10,773 nt of DNA, from positions 1-10,773 of the forward strand of contig JAOXYB010060023.1 in NCBI GenBank assembly GCA_028565635.1, written 5' to 3'. The stretch's first letter is position 1. Every line of letters starts with the position of its first letter. Shown piece by piece: positions 1-8,213 of the stretch. The notes under the pieces are model-generated. The model saw only the letters and a program-made list of their open reading frames with translations. It did not search any database and was not told the DNA's origin. This DNA comes from Phoronis ovalis (Eukaryota > Phoronida > Phoronidae). Position numbers and translations under genes: made by a program.

Positions 1-138
1 TCCAGATATTTGAAGATGGAAGCGAATTAAAGCATGCCAGTGTGGACGGAAAATGAAGCGCTTTATTATAGAGCGCTCCAAGTGTAAGTGTAAATGGAGC
101 TAGTGTCTAACGAATTTGATCACTACACAACGATTTAG

Positions 139-659
139 GTGAATGCACAACGATTGCTTGTGATAGTTGGTGGATGTAACTACGTGGTCAGACCTATTTA
201 CAAATTGGTAAGTTTCTGCATCTTAAGCTACATCTTTTGCCCAGTTATGTGTAATATTAGACGAAAATATCATACTACCTTGATATTACCCTCATTTTCT
301 GATACTGACTAAAAACGAAATATGATAAAAGTGTCAGTGATTTTAATCACTTAAAAGTGTGATGTAACATATACCATAAATGTTAGCAAGTCTTGCAGTG
401 ATTAACCCATGCCCATCCAAAATCGATCACAGGCTGCCATTCTGAAACAGTATGTTCCCAGAGATCATTTTTTCATGATTTTGAGCTGTGCATTATAAGC
501 CAGAATGTCTTGTATCAACTACGCAAAGCTTTTGAAGCTGTTTCAAATGTCATGAGAGAATATTAATTTAATTAAATCTGTTATTAATTAAACCTGTAAC
601 TTTTCTTACAGGTAAACAGTGAGTGCCATATACAGCCAAATAAATACAATGAAAAATGA
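139..659 (+). other. Possible 3' end of a plus-strand gene (two exon-like pieces, 139-207 and 612-659)
   Basis: Piece one (139-207) is open for 23 codons, VNAQRLLVIVGGCNYVVRPI then YKL, and ends at a consensus gtaagt donor. Piece two (612-659) follows ttttcttacag, reads VNSECHIQPNKYNEK in the matching phase 0 and stops at TGA. An AATAAA occurs at 691-696. The protein is not recognised, both pieces are short and the acceptor before 139 is poor. It may be chance. Confidence 0.2.
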
Positions 660-1949
660 TGTCGAGGTAAAGATGTTTATGGACAAATGAAATAAATGTA
701 TTGTGCTTAGAAAGTACTTACTTTTAATGTCAATGTCCTGCTACAACAGGTGAAGCTATTCCGAGTAGTAACTGTGCCTTTTGTATATTATGTTGAGTCA
801 TCAACAAACGGTCCGAAATGTCTACTGCTAAGTAGTATCTTTCTTTATTCAACCTGCATGTACACTTCACAAACTTGAAAATCAAAATGGTTACATTTAA
901 CATATAAAGTTAATCAAGAATGCGCATAAAATAAAACTTAGAAGAGCTTGAATTCATACACGCAAATTCTTAGCTTTTTCATATTCATCTAAAAAGAAAG
1001 GTCTGATCATGACTTTCATCTTAATGAAAGCTCCGAGCCACTCTTAAAAATTGTTTGTTTATTGTTGCCAAGTTACACTTAAGAGAGATAGGGTGGGCCA
1101 GTTCCAAGCAAAAAAATTACGAACCAATAATATAAAAAAATTCAGACAACCCAATTTTCCATGGGTAAGTTGGCAACGGCAAACAAACAATCTTTTAAGG
1201 ATGGCATCATTTAAGGACTCCAGATACAAAAAAAACTGTTATTTCTCTATAACTTTCTTTGTTAATTTTCATAACCAAATACAACGTGTGAATAGTGGAG
1301 GTGCGACGTGGTGGGTCAGTGTTACCGCTCTAAGCTGGTAGATAAAAATATCTATATGAAATGTACATGTAAGGCATAGTTAACAAACTGGGGTTGATTG
1401 TTGAGAGGTCTATAGCTCCACCTCTTACGAATTGCTTTTAGCAGTTCCCTTCACAAATAAAATTACGAGTAATGTCTATATTAATTTTATTATAGAAATT
1501 ACTTATTATTTCAGAAAACAGATTTTTTTTGCCTGGCATCTCGAGAACTGACTTTTTGTTCACCCCAACTTTATAAATATGTTGATAATATACAATTATT
1601 TACAATAACATTAAGCCCAGTTACATGCTCCTGTATTCACTTGACGGACTACAGCGTCTAATATTTTGTGAGTACTACATAACATACTAGATAACAATAA
1701 ACTCAGATTAAACACTTCAATCATGTATTACTTCTGTCAATTTGTGTTTTGAAGACAAAGGGGTATGCTGCTCAGTAACTGTACATTGCCAGTAAACACA
1801 AAGCTACAGAAGTTTAAAGGGCACTATATCTAAATAATTATATCTAAATAATTATACAGATTATCATGAAATATTAAAAATTAATCAATCTTTTTATCTG
1901 GCACTGTCTAACAATTTTGTTTCTTGCTTTTCTTTCGTTCGTGACACAG
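660..1949. other. Apparently non-coding AT-rich stretch
   Basis: No exon with recognisable protein similarity was seen on either strand. An open frame near 1051-1341 encodes a low-complexity, basic 96-residue sequence without family features and is treated as chance. A perfect 14-base tandem duplication is listed separately. If the CAP-Gly exon at 1950 is real, this is probably intron. Confidence 0.5.
1827..1854. repeat. Perfect 14-bp tandem duplication
   Basis: The unit tatctaaataatta occurs twice head to tail at 1827-1840 and 1841-1854, about 95 bases upstream of the CAP-Gly-like exon. Probably a slippage product. Confidence 0.8.
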
Positions 1950-2047
1950 ATGGTGCTTACAAAGGAAAAAGGTATTTCTATACGTGCCACAAGCTCACGG
2001 GGAAACTGGTGCGAGTCAGCAACATAGTCCCTGTATTAAATGTAAAG
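1950..2047 (+). CDS. Isolated exon encoding half of a CAP-Gly-like domain
   Basis: A 98-base open stretch lies between a pyrimidine-rich acceptor (ttctttcgttcgtgacacag) and a good donor (gtatgt). It provides the last two bases of one codon and 32 full codons: GAYKGKRYFYTCHKLTGKLV followed by RVSNIVPVLNVK. With a preceding G the first residue would be Asp, giving DG-x-x-KGKRYF-x-C...G-x-x-V-x-x-S-x-I. That pattern is the C-terminal half of a CAP-Gly domain, a fold that binds the EEY/F tails of tubulin and EB proteins; CYLD-type and CLIP-type proteins are examples. The GKNDG-type N-terminal half and the neighbouring exons were not found in the window, so gene identity is open. It could be an exon of a plus-strand gene convergent with MRPL3, or a pseudo-exon. 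Confidence 0.5.
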
Positions 2048-2878
2048 GTATGTAAAAAACAGGTTTCTGTTTAATCAGATATATTTGTTTACTTGCCATA
2101 AATGGTTATAGGCAAGTTTTCAACATTATTCCATTTTTTAGTAGAATTCCAGATCCTTCTCAAGAACCATAGGTGAACAAACGTCCAGAATAAATTTTTA
2201 AAATTACATAGGTTTTATAGAAATTAATGAATTTTTTTCCATTCTGAAGTTTATTTCATAATCTTAAAATTCACCAAACACTTAGTCCAAGTATGATGTC
2301 GATTATTTATTTTTGAAATTACTTACCAAAACACACAACAGATCACTCTGAGAATAACCAATCAGCAGAAAGTAGCGAAATGAATTTCATGTTAACAATC
2401 AATTGCAGATGCAAGGGACTTTTGGCATCACGTCAGTTTTTGAATATAAAATAATAATAGCTGCTATTACTTGTTTTCATGATGGAACTGCAGCAAAAAC
2501 TATCAAGTTAATTTATTTGTCCAGAAGCTTGTCTTGATTAGTAATGCCCATTAATAACGTATTTTTACTACATAGTCAATCTTTGGATATTTCTTTTAAA
2601 GCCAAAACATTTAATTTTATATTAAATTAATACATTATTTTATTTTTATATTTATCAAACAACAGTTGTTTTATATCTTTTACCATCTTTTACTGCACAC
2701 AGAAGCAAGTACATAAAATTTGGCAACACGAAAAGTGTTCTTTGAAAACAACTGAAACTTGCTTATTCAGAATATCTGAATATTACATTTTTCTTTTTGC
2801 TGAACTAAGCTGTGTCCTTACACTTTCACGTGTCTCTATATTCAGTGTGCATTCATGAAAAAATTATTTGTTGGCCAG
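2048..2878. other. Non-coding stretch between the CAP-Gly-like exon and the MRPL3 3' end
   Basis: Very AT-rich. No convincing continuation of the plus-strand exon was found. An open frame after an AG at about 2408 reads about 38 codons to a stop but has no recognisable features. No inverted repeat of note was seen. Confidence 0.5.
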
Positions 2879-2884
2879 TTTATT
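2879..2884 (-). terminator. Polyadenylation signal of MRPL3
   Basis: TTTATT on the plus strand, that is AATAAA on the gene strand, about 120 bases past the MRPL3 stop codon. Canonical hexamer at a usual distance; the cleavage site itself was not determined. In such AT-rich DNA the hexamer also occurs by chance. Confidence 0.55.
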
Positions 2885-2913
2885 TTGGGCTGTCCACGAA
2901 ACAAAACATCAAC

Positions 2914-3015
2914 CCTGGGCTTCGTGACTTATATTACACTGGGCCTCGTGACTATATCAAATACTGGCCTTGTCACGTATCATCAACACTGAACTGGACA
3001 TCGTCACTTAGCTTC
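2914..3015. repeat. Short tandem repeat in the MRPL3 3' UTR, period about 25 bases
   Basis: Imperfect copies begin CTGGGCTTCGTGAC at 2914, CTGGGCCTCGTGAC at 2939, CTGGCCTTGTCACG at 2964 and CTGGACATCGTCAC at 2994, with spacings of 25, 25 and 30. All share CTGG, a pyrimidine-rich spacer, CGTGAC or CGTCAC, and an AT-rich tail. The last copy overlaps the MRPL3 stop codon. Confidence 0.7.
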
Positions 3016-3258
3016 TTCTGCAAACTTTATTGTGTCTTCATTTAACTTAAATAACTCTTCATCAAATATTTCTTCCGGTAATGCATCCGGGAAGTCCTCA
3101 GGATACGCTGTAGGCATAAAAGGTGGATCAAGAGAGATAACTTTTTGTTTTCTATGCCTGAGAACAGTGTCCACAATTTTAACATATCCATGACATGGTC
3201 CTGGAACAGCAGGGCCTTTGACATACAAAATGCTGTGTTTGGTGTCGATTCGCATAAT
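3004..3258 (-). CDS. MRPL3: MRPL3 exon 9, C-terminal exon with stop
   Basis: Encodes 84 residues and a TGA stop (3004-3006), starting after a ctatttcag acceptor. It opens with [20 protein letters not shown], the last barrel strand of L3 (bacterial V-x-R-V-D...L-L-x-V-K-G-A-V-P-G). It then has [12 protein letters not shown] and a long tail, [20 protein letters not shown] followed by ELF, rich in Pro and acids. That tail corresponds to the P-x-P-x-Y-F-P-D...E-x-L-P-E-x-x-Y/F-D-E tail of animal MRPL3 and is absent from bacterial L3. Confidence 0.96.
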   Translation of the reverse strand: MMRIDTKHSILYVKGPAVPGPCHGYVKIVDTVLRHRKQKVISLDPPFMPTAYPEDFPDALPEEIFDEELFKLNEDTIKFAEEAK

Positions 3259-6200
3259 CTGAAATAGATAATTAAGTGTGTTCATCTTCTCAATTTTGGA
3301 TAAGAAAATGTTTTTTGACTTAGACCTGATTGTTATGCTGGTGACATGTGTCTCTGGGTGCTTTATTGGTAAATGTACCTTGGAAGTATAACTCTAAGTG
3401 CCATTTTGACTTTTCTGATTTCATATTTTCACAAAATTTTTTTGAAAAATGGCAGATTGCATTTCTATTGACTAACGATTTAGGTAATAATCCACGGCAA
3501 ATATCTAGATGTGAAAGAACAGGATTTATTTTACCATTAGCTGTTTGATTCTTATTTAATTATAACAGGTGCAAACAGAACAGCAGAAGGAAGTTTGTAG
3601 AAGCAAAATAGCATTTTTTTTTAAAAAGTAAAAACGAAACCAGTAATTAACATGCCAACCAATTCAGACAACTATTCACATCACCTGTTAATTTGACAAC
3701 AGAGCAGGAAAAATTTTAGCAAGGATTTGAAATTGTTACACCCATTCAGTACATTGATATACGCATGGGCAACAGAGAAAATTCATCTACTCTACATGTA
3801 TCTTCACTCCTACCTTCTGCCCTCTCAGCCTAGTCATATCTCCTCCCATTCGGCCTGGCATTTTCTTTCCCTTCCATATACCTCTCCTTCTCTGCAAAAA
3901 AGTATTGTTAATAAGCACTTCTTAAAACAACTTACTATAATACATATTTCTTGTGAATAATGCTCATGCAGGGACCTGGATGTCTGATACTAGACAGTCC
4001 AAGTGGATTTTTCATCACATGACATTCACATTCCTAGCTGGCTAAATTCTTATTCTCTTCACGTGAATGTAAAATGCTCAAAATATTACGAATTTTAATT
4101 GAAATTTATGGCTATAGCTATTTGATGAAGGTGGGAAGAAAATATATATTCTGATAAGCTCAAAATGATCATTTTAATAGTTCAAACTAGACTTACCCCT
4201 CCACCTGTGGCTCCCATTCTTCTATGGCTTTTTGTCGTACCATGAGATGCCGGTCCACCTTTCATCCCCCACCGAATCATGACACCTTGGTTACCTCGAC
4301 TTATTCTAAGATAAAACATAAAATTAGATTACACTCAAACATCAAACAGCTTATTCATATTTCTTTTGAATTAGTTTCAGGCCGATTTATGATCAAGCCG
4401 ACTATTAAGTAATGTATCACTAATTAAATGTTTACGGTAAAAGTATAGCTTTATAGTTTTATATCAGATGACTCTCTCACACAACTACTACACATTTATC
4501 ACCCTGCTTTCTGTGAACTATCCCAACTATTTAGCCGACTATTAAATAACATATCACTAATTAAATGTATAAGGTAAAGGTATAGCTTCGTTGTTTTGTA
4601 CCAGGTGACTCTCTTACACAACTACAAATGTATCACCTGCTTTTGGGCCTGTTCACTCGAAGAACTATTTCAACTATCTAGGAAACATACAGCCATGACA
4701 GCATTGACGCTTATGTCCAAGCAGTTACTCATTTTACAGTCGAGATGGAAACAAAATCAAGACACCAATGAACAACGCAACTATATAGAAAATCTTAGCT
4801 AAATCCAAAACTGTAAGAATATGGATGGCAATGCCCATCTCAATAATTTCCACAGTGATAACAGCTATGGCTGACACATGTAAAGTAAGTATGTAAATAT
4901 AAATAATTAGTTTTGTAGTTGACAAAAGAATTTATATAACATATGTACCATGACGGACAGAATTTTCATGGAAAAATTACTACACTGCTTATACAAGCAG
5001 GTTAATCAGTAATTTTTAATGAAAACAGCAGACGACGGGTAACTTACGTTTTTCCATAAACATCAACATAATGTCCTATCTTGAAATGCATAGCTGTGAG
5101 AGGAGTACCTGTAAAGTTACACTTTATAATTGTATTCCAGAAAAGATTACCATGTAATATGTTCTTCTGTTCAGCTGGATAGCATTACGATAGTTTTAGT
5201 CACATACTGAACAATTAATTCAGTTACATAATTATACAGTGTTTCTTTATCTGAGAACATGTGACCACAAGTGTGAAGTGACTGAAGCAGACTGCCTATA
5301 TGGGCGGGACAACATCTCCCATGTATTCCAAACATTCTATTGCAGAAGACATTAATTCAAAATATTGTCATTTCTGTATGATAAAAGTTAAAATAAGCTT
5401 TAATATTCTCTCACTTTTAAAATGTAAGAGTTCAAACATTTTGTTTTAGATTTCCAACCAAAAGTAATGGTACATACTATTACTTGTATGCTTTTCAATT
5501 CAATGTTATTTTAAAGGTTTGTGAAAACACACAGATACAAGTAAAAATAATTTTACCAACCTGGCTTTATCTTGGCATTAGGGGTCACAATGAACTTGGC
5601 TAATTTTCTTTTTGGTGGAATTCCAGCTTTTTCAAATAATTGGTTATAACTTGGAGTATACTATACAAAATACACAAGCAACTTTTCCATAAGAACATGA
5701 ATGCAGTCATATTAGAATATTAAAACCTTTAATTCCTGGTAACAATAGTGGGTGCATTTGTGAATGAAGCAGTCAATGTCTTTATGAACTAAATTTGGAC
5801 CACTCACAGTAACAGTCACCGTGAATAATACTAGAAGTTTGAATGCAACTATAATTGAACAGAAGACTCAAGGATAATTATAACATTACAAACTGATTTA
5901 TTTTTGTTTCAGTTGACTTGTATACTTACTAAATGTGGGTCACTACTCAGAGCCCCTACAACACAGAGACCATATTTGCCCTTCATATCACTACCCTTCC
6001 ATTTATCTTTACAGTTTTCAGACTTAACAAATTGTTCTGGAGGCATATAATCCACTACATGGTTATCTAGAACCTGAGAAATAATATGCATTCATCTGTG
6101 TTAAATTTGGAAATTCCAGATATGTTACAATAATGCAATTTTATTTACTAAACTTAGGTGGTAGGGAATCGAAAACCTTTTTTATATTAAAGTTTTGCAA

Positions 6201-8123
6201 GTTTCTTCACCATTTACCAGTACTTGAAAGCTAACATGGGAAAAATTAGCAAAACTTTACTGGTATGGCATCTAACCAAATATGAATAAACAAAAAAAAG
6301 TAATTTGTTACGATTTAACTCTGTTTCTTTAAATTTTATTCAACTTGGCTTAGATTTCCCATCAACAAACCAAGCATAACAGTGTCGTAAGAACTTACAA
6401 GATCGAGTACTAGCTTTGTCAAAACTTGTAGCTCATTCTATCTGTTACTGCTTTTGATGTTCTTATAATATCAAGCCATTAAAGTATCAGTATGATGGCT
6501 TCTAATGACAAAGAGATTTTTTGAGCAAGTGGCATTGTTGAGTTTTGAGTATCTTACCTGTAGTAGTGTTGTATAAATTTTCTTGCCCTCCTTTGTCCAC
6601 TGAGGTATCACACCTATTTTCAGTGCTAGTACGCCTGTTCTAATTGTCCTGAATAAAAATAAACAATCAGGTTTTATGCGGAGCTCTTTGATGTATTCTA
6701 ACTGTATCGTGTTTTTCAAATATGGCCGATTAAATCAGAATCACATATATACATTTTTAATATTATTAATATAAATTTTTAAAACTTTTTGAAATAAAAT
6801 GTCAATATGATAGTTCTAAATGCCTTATCACAGTGGTATTACAACTAGATGCATCAGTATAAGACTTGCACTAAGGTAGGCAATATTGTTCGGCACAATT
6901 TATTCAACACATTACTTCAACTTAACTTTTTAAATGAAAAGATAGACAACCAAACATATATATATTTTGACACTCAAACTTTCTAATCTGCAGGTAATTT
7001 TCGCGGTTGCCATTTTAGGTAGCATTAATTTTTTGAAAAATAAAATTCAAAAGAATGTAACTCATACTACATTGTAGAACCTTAGCACAAGTATTCTTTG
7101 CATACCTGTATATAACTACAAAACAAAGTCTCAGATTTTTGAAATTTTATTTTGTTAAAAAAATATGAATTTGCAAAAGTTTAGTTACCTCACTATTGTT
7201 AACTTTTGTTCGGATGCACAAACTTTGAAAATTAATTTCTTTTGAACAAATCATAATTTCAAAAATGGTTTGTAGCTATATACATTAAGATTATTTGTGC
7301 AAAGTTTCAATTTTGTAGCTTTAGTGGTTTTCAACTTATATTCTTTGATTTTTACTTTTTAAAAACTGAATGTTTTAGCCCAAAATGGTAACCTTAAAGG
7401 ACACATGATCTACTCAAAGAAAAATAAAGTACATATTTTGAAAGTTTGAAAAAGTTCATAAATTGGAAAAATAGAAATATCAGAAACTATCTATTTTCCC
7501 GAGCTTAGTAGATCATACTATTATTTACATGTGTAAAGTTAACTGATACACCACACACCAGTGAATTTTACACTGAAGTGTTATATTTTTCTTGAACAAA
7601 ACAAAAAAAAACTTCAGAGCCATGCCAGCAGTTTACAAGTATGCATTGAATGAAACATCAATCTCCTCTTTTGCAATATTGCACAAATTATCTACTCAGC
7701 AGTTCTCTACAAGTCTGTTGTTGTTGTACTGTTACATACTGTTATTTAAGAATTTAAAGAAATATTGCATGAACAGATTATAAGTACAATTTATGATTGA
7801 TAAAAGATTTCCCATCACAAACCTGATGGCACTAATGAAAGTTTCAAGGTACTTTACAGGAAAATAGAAATAACATAAATTCATACAACGGATTCATGGT
7901 CCATTGTCCTCTTTCCCATGGAGCTTCTTTTAAAGGACTGTTTTTTATCACAGCAGCATATTTGTCTTCAATGACTTCTTTTATAAATTCTTTGTTATCT
8001 GTTGTGACATCTTTATATGCGTCAAATCTAGCTTTCCTTCTTCGCCACCAGGGTTTCCATATAGTGTAGTGAAATGAAGACCTCTTCCTGGTGCCACGGC
8101 TTTGTTGATAGTTGATCAAAGCT
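3004..8123 (-). CDS. MRPL3: Mitochondrial large ribosomal subunit protein uL3m (MRPL3), eight exons, 5' exon missing
   Basis: This protein is a core component of the mitochondrial 39S/54S large ribosomal subunit; L3 proteins bind 23S-type rRNA and send a loop toward the peptidyl-transferase centre. The CDS is the join of 7887-8123, 6558-6648, 5930-6073, 5561-5660, 5048-5108, 4197-4305, 3814-3891 and 3004-3258, read on the minus strand. Every internal junction has GT/AG borders and matching phase (2,0,0,1,2,0,0), giving 357 uninterrupted residues; animal MRPL3 is about 350. Family landmarks in order are [27 protein letters not shown], a TLLQV-type junction, [61 protein letters not shown] and AVPGP. 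The acidic, proline-rich tail ([18 protein letters not shown]) matches the animal mitochondrial form rather than a bacterial L3. The first exon, with the ATG and most of the targeting peptide, is not assigned. Identification is by recalled family similarity, with no search run. Confidence 0.95.
3259..3813 (-). other. MRPL3 intron 8
   Basis: 555 bases, phase 0, gtagga...tttcag on the gene strand. No internal gene or repeat recognised; a plus-strand open frame at 3348-3548 crosses it and has no family features. Confidence 0.9.
3814..3891 (-). CDS. MRPL3: MRPL3 exon 8, tip of the L3 loop
   Basis: A 78-base, 26-codon exon in phase 0 on both sides, lying between a ttttttgcag acceptor and a gtagga donor (3808-3813). 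It encodes [20 protein letters not shown] followed by [17 protein letters not shown] is the KGKKMAG-x-MG motif shared by bacterial and organellar L3. The run of arginines and lysines fits rRNA contact. It was found because the motif was missing between the neighbouring exons. Confidence 0.95.
3892..4196 (-). other. MRPL3 intron 7
   Basis: 305 bases, phase 0, gtaagt...tttgcag on the gene strand. Nothing else recognised in it. Confidence 0.92.
4197..4305 (-). CDS. MRPL3: MRPL3 exon 7, central rRNA-binding loop
   Basis: The 109-base exon completes Thr, then encodes 36 codons: [30 protein letters not shown] and GATGGG. This is the most diagnostic part of L3, the G-x-QG-x-M-x-RWG-x-KG-x-P-x-SHG-x-x-x-SHR signature of the loop that lies near the peptidyl-transferase centre in bacterial and mitochondrial ribosomes. 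The acceptor is ttatcttag and the donor gtaagt (4191-4196). Confidence 0.96.
4397..4678. repeat. Diverged tandem duplication, period 137 bp, in MRPL3 intron 6
   Basis: Copy one starts at 4397 and copy two at 4534, both opening gccgactattaa. They match through tatcactaattaaatgt, gtatagctt, gtgactctc/gatgactctc, tacacaacta and the closing aactattt(c)aactat segment. Small indels and substitutions show that the duplication is not recent. Confidence 0.85.
4972..5017. repeat. Nested palindrome in MRPL3 intron 6
   Basis: Outer arms AAAAATTACT (4972-4981) and AGTAATTTTT (5008-5017) enclose inner arms CTGCTT (4985-4990) and AAGCAG (4995-5000) around a 4-base loop. It could be a hairpin or a tiny foldback remnant, 30 bases inside the intron from the exon 6 donor. 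Confidence 0.7.
5048..5108 (-). CDS. MRPL3: MRPL3 exon 6
   Basis: A small 61-base exon that completes Gly, then encodes [19 protein letters not shown] and two bases of Thr. It matches the TPL-x-A-x-HF-x-x-G-x-YVDV segment of mitochondrial L3 almost position for position, including the Gly-x-Tyr-Val-Asp-Val strand. The acceptor is tttacag and the donor gtaagt (5042-5047). Too short for a simple ORF search, it was found from the gap in the protein. Confidence 0.94.
5109..5560 (-). other. MRPL3 intron 5
   Basis: 452 bases, phase 1, gttggt...tttacag on the gene strand. The donor is non-consensus. No other content recognised. Confidence 0.85.
5561..5660 (-). CDS. MRPL3: MRPL3 exon 5
   Basis: The 100-base exon encodes 33 codons plus one base. 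It starts [20 protein letters not shown], corresponding to the FY-x-ELGLPPK helix of animal MRPL3, and ends NAKIKP plus the first base of Gly. The acceptor is tatag, giving phase 0. The donor used is gttggt (5555-5560), a weak site. It is preferred because it recreates the conserved KPGTPL across the junction. A second potential donor, gtaaaa, lies four bases downstream and would break the frame. Confidence 0.91.
5661..5929 (-). other. MRPL3 intron 4
   Basis: 269 bases, phase 0, gtaagt...gtatag on the gene strand, with a poor pyrimidine tract before the acceptor. Nothing else recognised. Confidence 0.85.
5930..6073 (-). CDS. MRPL3: MRPL3 exon 4, barrel insertion
   Basis: Exactly 48 codons in phase 0 at both ends, bounded by a tttctcag acceptor and a gtaagt donor (5924-5929). 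It begins [10 protein letters not shown] and contains a lysine-rich stretch ([18 protein letters not shown]) followed by [13 protein letters not shown]. Position and length match the variable segment after TLLQV in animal MRPL3, where human MRPL3 reads HVLKY followed by a loop. This is the least conserved exon, so the support comes mostly from splice phase and its flanking exons. Confidence 0.88.
6074..6557 (-). other. MRPL3 intron 3
   Basis: 484 bases, phase 0, gtaaga...tttctcag on the gene strand. Nothing else recognised. Confidence 0.9.
6558..6648 (-). CDS. MRPL3: MRPL3 exon 3, start of the L3 beta-barrel
   Basis: The 91-base exon supplies the last base of the split Leu codon plus 30 codons. 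It encodes [20 protein letters not shown] and [10 protein letters not shown], the classic opening of L3 proteins (R-x-GV-A-K-G...W-x-x-G). The acceptor is a T-rich ttattcag and the donor is gtaaga at 6552-6557. The acceptor fixes the frame and the phase-0 donor after CAG (Gln) joins directly to the Val of the next exon. Confidence 0.94.
6649..7886 (-). other. MRPL3 intron 2, longest fully bounded intron, perhaps with an old foldback element
   Basis: 1,238 bases, phase 2, gtatga...ttattcag on the gene strand. It holds loose inverted matches: GGTTGCCATTTT near 7003 against AAAATGGTAACC near 7383, and ATGATCTACT (7405-7414) against AGTAGATCAT (7507-7516). These could be remnants of a foldback element, but borders and target duplications were not found. 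No coding sequence recognised. Confidence 0.85.
7887..8123 (-). CDS. MRPL3: MRPL3 exon 2 (first recognisable exon)
   Basis: The 237-base exon starts after a ttactttacag acceptor with one base completing a split codon, then encodes 78 codons and two bases of the next. Its first 40 residues are basic and aromatic ([20 protein letters not shown]), as expected for the mature N-terminus or the end of a mitochondrial presequence. The region then becomes charged and helical ([12 protein letters not shown]) and ends in SPLKEAPW...WTMNP, which corresponds to the conserved PLK-x-PW segment of animal MRPL3. The donor is gtatga at 7881-7886; it was chosen because TT plus the G of the next exon gives Leu and continues into the L3 fold ([12 protein letters not shown]). 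Reading on instead gives a short hydrophobic tail and a stop. Confidence 0.9.
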
Positions 8124-8213
8124 CTGTAAAGTAAAAGCATTTAAAGCCAAAGATGCACCATTTTAAAAATTATGATCATGAAAATGGAAACCTGTTTTCA
8201 GAGGATTTTCAAG

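Larger units (their letters stand above)
4306..5047 (-). other. MRPL3 intron 6, containing two repeat structures
   Basis: 742 bases, phase 2, gtaagt...ttatcttag on the gene strand. It carries a 137-bp tandem duplication and a nested palindrome, both listed separately. Confidence 0.92.

Noticed and set aside
1051-1341. 96-codon plus-strand open frame
   Set aside because: No family features and many Lys/Asn codons from A-rich DNA; a typical chance open frame in this composition.
2408-2540. Continuation exon of the CAP-Gly-like gene after an AG at about 2407
   Set aside because: Phase is compatible, but the peptide is unremarkable and runs to a stop with no supporting similarity.
2914-3015. 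CRISPR-like array
   Set aside because: Repeats are imperfect, with no spacer/repeat alternation, in a eukaryotic gene context.
4734-4925. 63-codon minus-strand frame that looks like a membrane segment
   Set aside because: It lies within MRPL3 intron 6. The run of Ile/Leu/Val comes from AT-rich codons and there is no other support.
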